This document shows positions 26,201-29,420 of a DNA stretch of 64,000 bases, in pieces. The translations under genes and the position numbers were made by a program. The number at the start of each line of letters is the position of its first letter. The stretch's first letter is position 1. The notes below the pieces were generated by a model. That model was not told where the DNA came from, did no database searches, and was given only the letters and a program-made list of their open reading frames with translations. Origin of the DNA: Methylorubrum sp. B1-46 (GTDB taxonomy: Bacteria > Pseudomonadota > Alphaproteobacteria > Rhizobiales > Beijerinckiaceae); NCBI RefSeq assembly GCF_021117295.1, contig NZ_CP088247.1:2619001-2683000 (forward strand), in the 5' to 3' direction.

Positions 26201-29200
26201 CGCGCGGTCTCGATCTTCACCGCAGCCACCGATGGTGGCGGCAACGACACGATCGAGGGCGGCGCGGGCGACGACTTCCTCTACGGCCAGCAGGGCAACG
26301 ACACGCTCCGCGGCGGTGAGGGCGACGACGACATCACCGGCGGGCACAACGTGCTCGGTGGATCCGACGGCGACGACGACATCAACGGCGGCGACGGCGC
26401 GGACGTGATCCTCGGCGACAACGGCGTCATCACCCGCAACGTCCTCGTGGACGACGTGAGGTCGGTCACGTGGCAGCGCAATCCCGGCACCTTCGCCGAC
26501 ACGGTGATGCGCGACGTGTTGCGCTTCGACCTCATCGACTTCGTCGGCGGCAACGACGCGATTGCCGGCGGCGCGGGCGATGACCGGATTTTCGGCCAGA
26601 TGGGCGACGACCTCATCTACGGCGAGGAAGGCTCCGACGAGATCGTCGGTGGCCTCGGCCGCGACCGGATCGATGGCGGCACCGGCGTCGATTACCTCCT
26701 CGGCGACGAGGGCCGAATCGTGCGTGCCTACACCCGGGACGGCACCGCTGTGCTCAACAGCGACGGCACTTGGCACCGCGACGTGGTGCTGGAGGAGATC
26801 GGCACCGTCACCGCCTCCATTGCTACCGACGCGCAATCGGCCGCCGCACGCACCGCCGACCTCGCCGAGAAGCTGGCGCAGGCCGACCTCGTCCTCGCGG
26901 TCGGTGCCCGCGACGGCTCGGGCACGCACCTGACCACGGGCATGGGGGGAGCCTGGGCGACCTCGGCGCTCACCGTCTCACTGGCCAAGGCCGACGACGA
27001 CATCATCGCGGGCGGCGAGGGCAACGACGTGCTGTTCGGCCAGCGCGGCAACGACATCCTGATGGGTGTCGGCGGCGACGACCTGATCTACGGCGACCGC
27101 GCATCGAACCTGTCGGAGACTCCCTCCGATCGGCCGACCATCGTCAACGCGGTCCGGCTGATCGGTGCCGCGGCGGAGACCGGCCTCGTGCTGCCGCTCG
27201 GCGGCGAGGTCGTCGTGCCGGCCCTCAACCTCGTGCCCGGCGCGCTCGGCGCCGGCACCCCGCGCATCGAGGTCTATCCGTCGATGGCGGGTGTGGTCTC
27301 CGACATCGCCGGGTCCGATCCGATCCGGCGCAATGACGGGGCTACGCTTACCGTCTATGCCTCGCTGGTTCCGAGCCTCTACGGCACCAACAACGTGCTG
27401 GCCGGCAACGACACCATCGAGGGCGGCGCGGGCAACGACACGATCTACGGCGACAGCAGCGAGACCTATACGCTCGACGTGACGGCCTTCGCCGCGCTCA
27501 ACACCCAGATCGACAAGGTCTCGGCCTCGGCCTCCGATCTACTCGGTGTGTTCGCGACGCTCAGCCGCGGCGTCGCCCTGCTTCAGGGCGGCCCGAGCCG
27601 GACGATCACCTACGGCAATGACACCATCAGCGGTGACGAGGGCGACGACTTCATCGTCGGCGATGCGGCGCGCACCGTCGTTCAGGGCGCGGGTCCGCTG
27701 CGCAGCCTGTCGGTCGATGCGGCCCTCGCGCTCAGCGATGCCCTCTCCGACCTGCGGTCGGTCATCACCGACCTCGCCATGACGGGCCGCGTCGCGCAGG
27801 CGGCGGTGACGGTGAAGCTGGAGACGATGGCGCAGAAGCCGCTGAATCGGATCCTCGCCGAAGGTCTGCCGGAGGGGATGGCGGCGAACCACGTGGTGTC
27901 GATCGGCAACGACACGATCGAGGGCGGGGCCGGCGACGACCTCGTGGTCGGCGACACCCTCGTCCTGTTCCAGCCCGGTGTGGCGCGCGGCCTCGCGGTC
28001 AACGATCCCGCGACCGCCTCCGCGGCGGCCGGAGTCGAGGCGGCCGTCACGGCCCGCGTCGCCGAGCGGTTCGCCGCCATGCAGCAGCATATCGTGGCGG
28101 ACTATCCAGTCGATCTGAAGTCGGTGGCGCTGCACTGGATCGCCTCCATCGCGTCCCGTGGCGACAGCTTCCTGAGCGGAAACGACCGGATTGGTGGCGG
28201 CGACGGCAACGATCTGCTGATCGGCGATACCGGCTTCATCCAGCTGCCGGCCGCCAATACCGCGCAGAACCAGCGCGCGACCGCCGCGACCCTTGCGGAG
28301 GATCGTGCCCAGGTCGAAGCCCGTGTCCTCGGTGCCGGTGCGACCGGCCTCGATGGGGATCTCGACGGCTGGAACCGTGCGGCCTGGGACGCCCTGGTCG
28401 GCAGCGTCGCCGGGTGGCGCAATCCGCTCTACGGCGGCCTCGCCTGGAGGAGCCCGTTCGGCTTCGCCAGCCAGCAGAGCCTGACGGAAGGCTACCGCGG
28501 CTGGATCGGTGCTCCGGGACGTGGCGGCTTCGATCTGCAGAGCGTGCTGTTCGATCTCCGCTTCATCCTCGGCATGCCGGACGGGGTGACCCCGGCCTCC
28601 GGCGTCTATGCCGGCGCGATTAAGGCGGGCGAGGACATCATCACGGGCGGTGCCGGCACCAACCGGATCTTCGGGGCGAAGGCGACGCTTGTTCCGACCG
28701 TCGATGCCGACGGCCGGATGGTCGGCCCGAACAGCTTCACGGTGCTGCTGCCGACCCATCTCGGCATGGTCCAGGGCAGCTTCACGCCGATGATGTTCCC
28801 CAACAGCATCGGCGTGATCAACACGGCCGGCGTTGGGACGCAGTTCCTCAACTTCCACTACGGTGTCGCGGTGGCGGGACGGTGGGGTGCCTCGTCTCTG
28901 GCGGCCTACGCGCAGACCTACGGCGCCTCCGCTCTCAACGCCGCGGCGTCGCAATACGGGGTTCCGCAGGGCTCGCAGACCGGGGCGGATCAGGTCAGCG
29001 AAGGCGACAGCGGCATTAAACTGATCGGCTTCCACAAAAAGCGGGCGATCTGGTCGTTCGATGCGGGGCTGACCCTGCCGTCCTTCTCTGCGACCGCCGC
29101 CAACACCCTGACGCCGACCGCGGTCGCTGGCCGCCCGGCCACGATCGAGGGCCTCGTCCACAAGGCGCTGCGGGCCAACGAGGTGATCCGTTCGATCGAG

Positions 29201-29371
29201 GGCGGTGACATCGTCCTGCGTCCCTCCAGCCGGCCGGCCCCCACCCCGTCGAAATACGACACGTGGTTCTTCGACGAGGAGAAGGGCAGCCTGGTGGAGC
29301 AGGCGAAGAGCGAGGACGACATCCTCTTCCTCGCCAAGCGCTTCGGCGATCCGACGCTGCCAATGAAGTGA
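2..29371 (+). CDS. Giant RTX/beta-solenoid repetitive exoprotein (5' end outside window)
   Basis: The frame is open from base 2 to a TGA at 29369-29371 without a stop, giving at least 9,789 residues; the true start lies left of the window. Regions, numbered from base 2: residues 1-1230, beta-solenoid repeats with a recurring small-residue patch ending in N-x-IG; 1230-2320, mixed beta segments; 2337-3033, tyrosine-rich helical repeats; 3080-4020, filamentous-haemagglutinin-like beta repeats; 4050-4350, 100-residue repeats; 4350-4880, degenerate RTX (GGxGDD); 4880-5283, two or three Calx-beta-like modules ending in VIDND; 5367-8700, about 50 units of ~58 residues with GGxGxDxI and LGDxG motifs; 8700-9417, canonical nonapeptides with inserts; 9417-9789, unique C-terminus. 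RTX motifs bind calcium and are typical of type I-secreted surface proteins, so an adhesin or surface-layer role is inferred. No T1SS gene, toxin domain or cleavage domain is visible. The many antisense frames in it are treated as shadows. Confidence 0.93.
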   Translation, partial: QGGGAAGVSVAGAGVGSTNLIGVATRAFIDGDGASGVRASQIALSAKDTSAITAVVGSSGIAGSGAGVASVGVTVSVSQANNIIGNVIEAAIRNADTGITTTSGDLSVEAESGGTIEAIATAASVSVGGAGIANVQVAGGGAGALNIITTSTRAAIEKAKEQTALNKVTSGAGLRVAATSRQDIKATVVALSAGGGGAGIASVPVAIGLSGAQNIIGKWKTVDADGKRLDQPSLVSDGGAKVEALIADTVADAQGTVSVTATSAGTVDATVAAASVVVTGAAVAVGVAGSGSYSGNAISFATNAAITGAATSVSAADVTVLATNRSAISVDVGAAAVAAAGGAVGVAPSISVATALNVINNAVTAGIDGASVTTRTGAIRVSAQVPADDPATSAVEGASIRARVAAAAVALSGGGVAVSVAGGGAVATNMIGGTTRAQVTNARLKTVENPAGAVAVTAANNSRIEAEVAALAAGASIGGTAVGASIGTGVAVNLIGSAITQKVDGRDKTTKSADMVVEALSKDTTIEAGGPLSVTADSGQTIRANVAAGSVALSGGAIALSAAGAGAGAHNRIGATITASIDGDGAGDKIKAGAVTVAARDSSALSVETGAASVAAAFGFFGGASFSLAVAAADNVIANSVTAAIRNLGGANGLAVSGAVNVTASENASLTSRSRAGAMAANASPFGVAIAGGGAGTGDTVTSKTSAGIFDSKVTAAGDVSVQASDTTSVDSQVLGISVAGGLLALAAGGSVAKVDVKPTVEAKLENSTIAADDVVVTATATPSAYAKATGINAGTAAVGASTALTNVAATVSASTEKTGLTANTVTVLASLARGTSPTAQAEATGAVGGLIGIESTVTKATNSSKITATFGTGTVLNVARAVSLAATSATQQRANANSASAGLVAAGATVSLAESATQTAANVTTVNTIRAGSLSLTATGTDDNLAAATAGSYGFASGTAAVTTTVTGGSTTATLGEGAKVDLITGRSGSGLFFLNADHTTTTNGQIITNSYGALAGSGALSTNTVTHDATAAIGEKAEILAYDITANARNAVLKPLLSSANIDGSTGGFITGAGALSRTELGLSTAVTIGNEAKLETTGFVSAYGNVTLSALNDVNVTDKVVLKTGGALSGAGATATLSGRNGAGLEATITVGDKAQILTLGNLTANANTRVAAAISANTETNGGATVATGGTDITLRPNNAVTIGADVKAKVYGNLTLAAGKQADLRDDPYDLSARTDTFAGSAIPIQSISANINLKQANTITVRSGTLLETGGDAVFNTNWFGMAGADAKAKGTSWTTALAGAVDSLLGGNPQSVQAGDAKTSSIGRVVMDGTVRTGIISDIKIVLDGLRNQAGTPTTYTANGHTYVTGGTPGKTILTGTIYLGGQAIGADGNFVTDGTTPKTFTLSQDTGGATALLTAPRLPITIAMGTELLRSGLIEALNDAMAKKRDYQRDTALQAFYNSEILRIAGILKAQGLAEIFFESDGKTIAGVGAVRQQVQVITVGAFTAGAGRIAVFADDLSGSGAFEAKESGKVEIENNSTASLRIGGITMPESSGGLTYNGIKVSLATDPRAKINEINAQSAAKDGYTASIVAFSRIASGGSFSNAPDSVINITNNKGVETGLNGHKIPAGSLIIAGAISAPNAILTAISKGDLFVDPGARIIVKQNLSKASGSATIGGPGSVSDKSVYEVGGTPYSQVKGAFVDNGFKPSSVDAIVAKLSVKSSDPNLQANQISINAQFVNVNGLIRSGVSEYKIVVDQAAIREIEKALANKTGPYMTIASLSKEGLFSVELDTINEQLIVHELVTYGGSVSITGNILNTGIDTGRIEALAGYSNITVENQSKYDVVIEKLDNSSRGAGSVVLNDLSYASDTVRYRSTIYESTKNSAGQNAVSTKVRTVYNDEKRDPSTDADRPDRTDDGRIATYTPKEGWRYAYAVGQSSTKYETTVTGTSSWAGIDALAKDPAKIQGFKEVANGDVRMLESGTFYYLDINNNAAYTFPTIPNPSDPSIKNPSPIALGDYSAAKITDSWQESTWYGKKTYYTEWSREQLRETTATANVKADRPIQISFYGADRGDISITSTGAGKVLIKGGIVNASGKVTIDAVGSIEQMNATASISAATVSLTSRSGNIGTGTALLGSDAKGPGAVPTAGAQALLVDGVFTTDKDGKRIYSAPVVLTASAAGSVYIENAGLPALQIDTVSASGDVTLVSAPGIVVASGKAGAIRGGVITLVATSGDIGFGDVTGSATLNLTGGQTQRDRVDILAGGNVSVRQTAGNLRLNSLTAGGDVVVEVRGGSLLNVNNVVVRDERKAADLIGGVWKDLALTTEDANRKFKETLSAFEGGRQRDYNAYWSYRSQQTTPAVYDANFEVKLSAKTGELQYYQDLYGKEATGKGLTGSALTTYVSKAVATIEQGRTAQYRALHLQYGQYGDVYHADLAGDYGTYWAIRGTQPSGSAFDPSTTVTATAASLAKIQAATHAAPISGDAMIARVTAQIAQLESERGNTRLSEAEIRALYETAIEAEARGARLADEAFRTLASYETAYARYEVLQASRVNGAMTLTSAERDALRAQFSSDATGSGLSGAAKDSYIDAQIKVVQEARADEFARLSALFSGVAKGDQGTFTAQYKLYLTLRGSLVNGVPALTSAEIADLTSLYGTDATGTALSGTAKDDYVAAKIQITLAARGAEYTKLNAIFASAAPTDSARLNAIFASTALTAYVIDQIQQVEASRTTDYRNLALTFGSFPGTVGGDQSSFAAQYDLYWKLRGSLVNGVLKLTNAEIADLTRTFGTDATGATLSGAAKDNYVEAKIQATRDARAAEYAQLHAVYSGFGDRYLPKLGTAYQIYSGYKASADADGIVRITGAERIALAVQFADQAKFQTLGEMFLQAETAKKVVAAEVALKAEYARLHAEFGSLGNAYDASRVEARSDQDKARYETYWSYRNQQLDSSIYDTSFAPRLTGQALIDAAATARAQAAVETQATASPAIASARQAAQDARGAALTAQYRALHAFFNSLPGSYGENALTAQKQDNPAFFVDRATAKEINDSIKRWTEEELLSAVGQGLLKEVPSTVVDIQSPIIKGRSIKLVTADNVGSTSGTTLIAVGPNAPRMTTDQQVDLAAAERSDLVFLTKAPITASVIFANNGTTGTVTRVDGDRWDLTAFIKDGNVIDATLFIGGLTQNATAETRAYFKIVSVTDTVITVAFSGSKTFQEGIARNVTFGASVAVSGEAPRAAATMSVDRLKAAPSEVALSFSNDALTNQGVLTLASGTWDTSLYTVGDTLFIAGNTTNTTAIATNVFRIAAIAGGVIRLEAGQLFDTTGGLNGRLAASVEVGVRATAATGGVTVVNRALSDPDASFLADGFKQGLRIGLAGAFGVTTANATGAATYYEIAKAGKATLVLDTGNLDANKLAPTAETGRNLVVFQSAKDAGNPFNLVTQLLIQKRKAVVLETAGTLDVSAGGQIFITTPSSATVGLVTSTAGKEIRLKGDNGLVNGRGAADTNVRGGDTILEGGRGAVGSAEKAIGVELTGTLAVRSAENIYITARAGDLKLESAFTEKDIFLAADRGSILDGVGNDNTKISARNLTLRAAGAIGQAGPNASTPHVGADAIEVKLTGTVRASATGTIALTETATDLRVVAITTTGDVILSAQASILDGGDLTNPRDIDSAPDLVGSGRANVSGRSIVLTARDGIGSGADAFEFDSNVGGTTTGRVTLSATRGNIDVVETSGDVYLASIAAADNRVAILTAATGSILNGSTDYNDSNGGSSNLVSGQAKLIASGSIGTATKRIIAKLKTATGDTYGGIEATAGNDVWLWNVGGLRVGGVTVGAKTGIQAGGAINVRTSSPVTISTDLISKKSINVFSGEDTTRGDDLLLVQSGVTIFSTEGSVTLAAGDDLTVEAGAVVKAKGDIVLKADFKVVKDTDGNDMVVASNEAAATVRLFGLFVGRTITIQGSGLGGTYLLDGTFMTGERTITVSGSNPNDPNEVITLGRISEGALTRGGSIGLLAGNGNNTITFTDAITVSTGAMSITGGAGDDILDLQGSYTAGSMAIDAGEGKNDITLTGIYGITNAFTIRARAGVDTLRDSRTVGGVTSRASVAAGSLSIDLGGGNNSLHLSGGYTIPTGAITITTGSGDDILDLQGSYAAGSMAIDAGDGENEITLTGSYGITNAFTISSGSGNDVLLDSRTVGGVTSRASVAAGSLSINLGGGNNRLQLSGGYRVPTGAITITTGAGDDIVDLQGSYAAKSLSIDVGAGTNVLTLTGTYRVAEAVTITAAGGTDTLSDLRVVNGTVETADLEAGSLAIQLGDGANTATLVGRYAIRDGFSLTGGTGRDILTDYRVAGLVVTNAIDLSAASITLALGGGDNHVELAGSHEARTGDFTLTTAAGVDTVIDAARVTGAVVQSATIKGAKVVIDLGAGNNALTLLGTTIATSTLALTSLGGNDKFALRGRVRAASTTIKLGAGDDALDLAVSEISGNTRVFGEDGADAINVDRLPSLTSTTGTRTDTLDIDGGQDTDTIRIQVNGASSYRINVTDSGNPERGVDTLTILGTDAADQFLMRRNFVALVHPNADGTYPANASVERINYDMSVNGRVIVEGGKGDDRFALDDTSALMTIDGGEGNDFFQVGQVFASLRDTANGLLGEDVFDTTQLSFGGYLSRGISIPAVIYGGTGDDLFQVYSNKADLRLEGEDGDDTFIVRAFALAGSNPQDNKIKLNAGAGNDRIEYNINAPLEIDGGTGFNKIVALGTEFADTFVVTSDGIFGAGLSIRFSNIQAVEVDGLEGDDTFYVLSTPPGVVTTLIGGSGSDTFNVAGDVSGEVVARDAKGNSAVINHTAASTDKRYDGLFVPGINASVATADRGSVSDGGGLTLREDSGITTIGVEGSSVGSYAIAPPAPTRTQLGRDDWAVVTVSAAQASAQLRALAGNAGTVEVSIDGNTWSDALTIRFVTELKNGVYVWKPELTGTILVRAKTDTAAEGEQSVAIGHSVISSNAEVSSTYLRTTLVKVIDNDKPGLIIVESGGSTSLIEMTRGRAAQAQNKDGYTVVLNNPPQANETVTVTLRLPLDRLSQLVFTDAAGNPLLTDADGFAYLTFNAGNWDKPQTVQISSPADDTPENRTVAEITHIVKSTLAGTGGEGFFKAAFVGEPVVRVQVTDGNTAGVVVTPAEGGVVVTPGQPSHYDVVLTTAPLGSVTITLAGDGQTITQSGDLRFKAATASTPATITFDASNFDQAVRVTVLSNPAATKVTSDLKTFSRQTHELSRIEGPLVLIGGAGPDSRSLTPAIVLPGEANRPVTRDITIDPTKKDFDKVSLFNDSTTAGVDGVVNADHISGFGMSRKDVNTAASGSATNVTFKGGVTYRDMSSVELLLGSGADRVTVKGTAIDTLTTIHGGGGADTITVEASQGTLALFGDTSADRSRYSATDSVRTGGAIAFRDEGTIDVDASTVSLDDVIDASGATGLVIIDGGAGSDTIKGGQGRNLIAGGTGNDRIEGGASADIILGDSSFNLDDVKRIVTIADPFIEQSRAAGTDTIDAKGGDNVIVGDHGQIYQDGSATAGIALSGNHVVTRVVSTHPNVGGSDTITATDGNTMIIGGFGADIITAGAGNHVILGDNGEAVFAGGVLTSLRSLDGAIGDDDTIKATDGDTTIIGGAGKDGITVGAGTHVILGDTGEARFVPGTRLVGGVSVPVPVLVSIKTADDEASIGGDDRIVTGDGNVTVIGGAGADTITLGKGRQVILGDSGSATFADGKIAAITSVATEIGGGDTITALEGDTTIIGGFGSDTIKVGAGNHVILGDSGKALFDAGSLVSIESIDPGVGGGDTIEAMDGDTTVIGGAGADQITLGKGRQVVLGDSGSATFIDGTIATVTSTATEIGGNDTIEANDGDTTILGGAGADAIKVGAGNHVILGDSGKAAFRNGRAQRIESITPEIGGADIITAEDGESRIIGGADADTITTGAGNHVILGDSGEADFTVAVTNGVTTSVLARIATTAPSTGGGDTITFGTGTNVVLGGAGGDTIKGGDKGAVILGDNGVVTFDALGLIRRALSLDTAIGGDDSITVGNGDNVVLGGTGRDTITAGDGSNVVLGDSGQADFEAGALIEIASLSPEVGDRDTIALGSGRNTVVGGAGGDSITAGFRNGVKVGTGTNVILGDAGHVRLTAAGLPILAETTYDNVGGDDTITVGDGVAVILGGSGGDVIAAGDGRSTVFGDNGQATFDAQGRVLQASTTAATAGGRDEITLGDGGSVVIGGVGADTVRTGSGADVILGDNGSAVFADGILVSIETMESTFGAGDTIVAGEGDNVVFGGVGADDITTGAGLDIILGDDGAATFAQGKLARVSTKNESVAGDDTIRAGNGDNVVLGGSGSDSITTGLGADLVFGDNGAVDFLNGVRLEALSERAGGGGRDTIVTGAGADLVIGGLGSDAIDAGKDDSDSDIVFGDNGHITFDILGRISLAETIDPTLGGDDEIQAGAGANLILGGAGSDTITTGAGADIVLGDNGTVTFTGGIRLEAKSDPAGGARDTIRTGVGADLVIGGLGGDTIDAGKDDSDDDIVFGDNGYVSFDDLGRVKLAQSADPNVGGDDSIEVGSGNNLVIGGAGSDTLTAGMGADIVLGDNGAVTFTGGIRLEVTSSRDGGAADTITTGSGADLVLGGLGADTIDAGKDDADADIVFGDNGHVTFDAQGRVKRAESLDLGLGDDDIILVGGGDNIVLGGAGADRITALGGNDVVLGDDGRATFETSGRVKRAESFDLGANGNDTIDVGAGDNVVIAGAGSDVVIALGGNDAVIGDGGYAEFEAGVRVAFVSVDASGAGHDRIDVGNGDNVVLGGSGTDTITTGAGADVVLGDNGTMRFSGGIRLEIVSDRSGGAADTITTGAGADLVLGGLGGDTIDAGQADTDADIVFGDNGHVTFDATGGVIRAESFDAGFGGNDVIRVGGGDNLVIGGTGADTVTALGGGDIVIGDNGYAVFEAGVRIAFASTETADGGNDRIEAGDGDNLVIGGSGTDTVTTGAGADIVLGDNGLVAFELGIRARVVSDRNGGARDVIATGAGADVVLGGLGADTIDAGQLDADADVVFGDGGQITFDAQGRVKRADTLDVGFGDDDEIKVGGGDNLVFGGAGSDVVTALGGSDVVIGDHGYAVFESGVRVAFASTDTNDAGNDRIDAGDGENIVLGGSGSDTIVTGTGGDVVLGDNGLVRFELGLRALVQSSRDGGTRDVLRTGAGADVVLGGLGADTIDAGRDDADADIVLGDDGRLTFDAQGRLTRAESLDPTFGDDDVVEAGGGDNVVIGGAGSDTITTLGGNDVILGDNGTALFEGGVRVSFASTDPDDGARDVIKGGDGDNIVIGAVGSDDITTGSGADIVLGDLGVVTFENGLVREVTTTDERRGAGDVIRAGDGDNVVLGGAGRDEITTGKGADLILGDFGEASFTGGRLVRVATLNPNRGDDDTIAAGDGDNVILGGFGSDAITAGSGADVVLGDNGLATFRTDGKRILVRTTDVEIGEVDTIAAGDGDNLVIGGTDADTITTGKGADVILGDHGSVSYDAAGLLRQILSTDTALGGNDTISAGDGSDTILGGFGVDALTAGDGAKTVLGDSGSLDYAAGVLTLAQSLTPAVGAADTIRLGNGRKLVLGGAGGDLIDGGSGDAIVLGDAGLVRLVNGSPVRVESTDVAVSGDDTITLGAGNGVVLGGSGADRLTLGAGRSVVLGDNGSVDLDAQARPVEIASTAPDVGGRDEISVGDGGSVVIGGVGADTITAGSGADVILGDNGAVTLSAFVSVFVRTTNAGVGDADAIRAGEGDNVVLGGFGGDTIVTGSGRDTVLGDAGQVRFNAKGLVERAESLDMAIGGADTIEAGAGDNLVIAGAGADTVTVLGGNDIVLGDSGVAVFAGSVRVSVATTAPADGGKDMLNLGDGDNLALGGTEADTISSGKGADVILGDFGSVSYDAAGLLKQVLSTDTGLGGNDTISAGDGSDTILGGFGVDTLTAGDGAKTVLGDSGSLDYAAGVLTLAQSLTPAVGAADTIKLGNGRKLVIGGAGGDTVEGQSGDAIVIGDAGLVRLVNGSPVRVESTDVAVSGDDTITLGVGNGVVLGGSGADRLTLGAGRSVVLGDNGSVDLDAQARPVEIASTAPDVGGRDEISVGDGGSVVIGGVGADTITAGSGADVILGDNGAVTLSAFVPVFVRTMNPGVGDADAIRAGEGDNVVLGGFGGDTIVTGSGRDTVLGDAGQVRFNAKGLVERAESLDMAIGGADTIEAGAGDNLVIAGAGADTVTVLGGNDIVLGDSGVAVFAGSVRVSVATTAPADGGKDMLNLGDGDNLALGGTEADTISSGKGADVILGDFGSVSYDAAGLLKQILSTDTGLGGDDTIEAGVGDNLVVGGFGGDAITTGLGADVILGDSGEALYVGGRFVQARSLDAGIGGRDTIKAGEGANIVIGGMDADVIETGSGRDVVLGDSGLVRRDADGLAQAVSTDTALGGDDTIRAGEGDNLVLGGVGSDTIDTGAGADIVLGDSGEARFGLGVIASVTTLDALNGAGDTIRAGEGDNLVLGGLGGDAITTGAGADAILGDQGRATFSGGVMVVLETIDPIAGGDDRIVAGNGDNLVLGGIGADRIVTGTGADMILGDNGRADLALATGRAVIRRVASTDPLAGGGDHIEAGDGNDFAAGGTGADVILGGGGHDVLFGDHMLYDRALPVNQRAVSIFTAATDGGGNDTIEGGAGDDFLYGQQGNDTLRGGEGDDDITGGHNVLGGSDGDDDINGGDGADVILGDNGVITRNVLVDDVRSVTWQRNPGTFADTVMRDVLRFDLIDFVGGNDAIAGGAGDDRIFGQMGDDLIYGEEGSDEIVGGLGRDRIDGGTGVDYLLGDEGRIVRAYTRDGTAVLNSDGTWHRDVVLEEIGTVTASIATDAQSAAARTADLAEKLAQADLVLAVGARDGSGTHLTTGMGGAWATSALTVSLAKADDDIIAGGEGNDVLFGQRGNDILMGVGGDDLIYGDRASNLSETPSDRPTIVNAVRLIGAAAETGLVLPLGGEVVVPALNLVPGALGAGTPRIEVYPSMAGVVSDIAGSDPIRRNDGATLTVYASLVPSLYGTNNVLAGNDTIEGGAGNDTIYGDSSETYTLDVTAFAALNTQIDKVSASASDLLGVFATLSRGVALLQGGPSRTITYGNDTISGDEGDDFIVGDAARTVVQGAGPLRSLSVDAALALSDALSDLRSVITDLAMTGRVAQAAVTVKLETMAQKPLNRILAEGLPEGMAANHVVSIGNDTIEGGAGDDLVVGDTLVLFQPGVARGLAVNDPATASAAAGVEAAVTARVAERFAAMQQHIVADYPVDLKSVALHWIASIASRGDSFLSGNDRIGGGDGNDLLIGDTGFIQLPAANTAQNQRATAATLAEDRAQVEARVLGAGATGLDGDLDGWNRAAWDALVGSVAGWRNPLYGGLAWRSPFGFASQQSLTEGYRGWIGAPGRGGFDLQSVLFDLRFILGMPDGVTPASGVYAGAIKAGEDIITGGAGTNRIFGAKATLVPTVDADGRMVGPNSFTVLLPTHLGMVQGSFTPMMFPNSIGVINTAGVGTQFLNFHYGVAVAGRWGASSLAAYAQTYGASALNAAASQYGVPQGSQTGADQVSEGDSGIKLIGFHKKRAIWSFDAGLTLPSFSATAANTLTPTAVAGRPATIEGLVHKALRANEVIRSIEGGDIVLRPSSRPAPTPSKYDTWFFDEEKGSLVEQAKSEDDILFLAKRFGDPTLPMK
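7010..9100 (+). repeat. Tyrosine-rich alpha-helical repeats inside the giant protein
   Basis: Five or six divergent units of roughly 100-120 residues carry an Arg-rich helix ending in (A/T)EYxxLxxxF. This is followed by YxLYWxLRGSLVNG, then LTxAEIxxL, then GTDATGxxLSGxAKDxY. The block starts and ends with a matching motif: YWSYRSQQ near 7080 and YWSYRNQQ near 8850. Composition (Y, R, E, Q, K) and predicted helix contrast sharply with the Gly/Ala/Thr/Asp beta repeats on both sides. I do not recognise a named domain. Confidence 0.7.
12158..13057 (+). repeat. Three tandem 300-bp (100-residue) repeats
   Basis: The string encoding GDDI(L/V)DLQGSY starts at 12158, 12458 and 12758, exactly 300 bp apart. 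The first two units share long identical stretches, including DSRTVGGVTSRASVAAGSL; the third is more diverged. They lie between the haemagglutinin-like region and the RTX region. Confidence 0.85.
20462..22027 (+). repeat. Higher-order 522-bp repeat (3 RTX units), three tandem copies
   Basis: The codons for the Gly-Tyr pair of the (N/G)GYAxFExGVR segment start at 20462, 20984 and 21506, each 522 bp apart, and the equivalent diverged position is 22028. A second anchor, the GIR/GLR segment, lies at 20651, 21173 and 21695, again 522 bp apart. One period equals three 58-residue units (174 residues). Confidence 0.85.
22684..25200 (+). repeat. Near-identical tandem duplication of 1206 bp inside the RTX region
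   Basis: Copy 1 is about 22684-23889 and copy 2 about 23890-25095, with a partial third start to about 25200. The same string lies at 22805 and 24011, exactly 1206 bp apart. Comparing 23401-23900 with 24607-25106 shows only a handful of substitutions. 1206 bp is 402 codons, about seven RTX units, so the frame is kept. The low divergence suggests recent unequal recombination. Confidence 0.9.
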
Positions 29372-29420
29372 TCGCGGCCCACGAAGCTGCCAGCGAGTAG
29401 GGCTGCCAGCGAGGTCTCGA

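Noticed and set aside
7163..26929. Very long antisense open frames under the giant gene (about 1,000-1,500 codons)
   Set aside because: They follow from high GC content and the repetitive codon pattern of the sense gene. Their composition is Arg/Asp/Ala-rich without domains, and no ribosome-binding sites or family motifs were seen.
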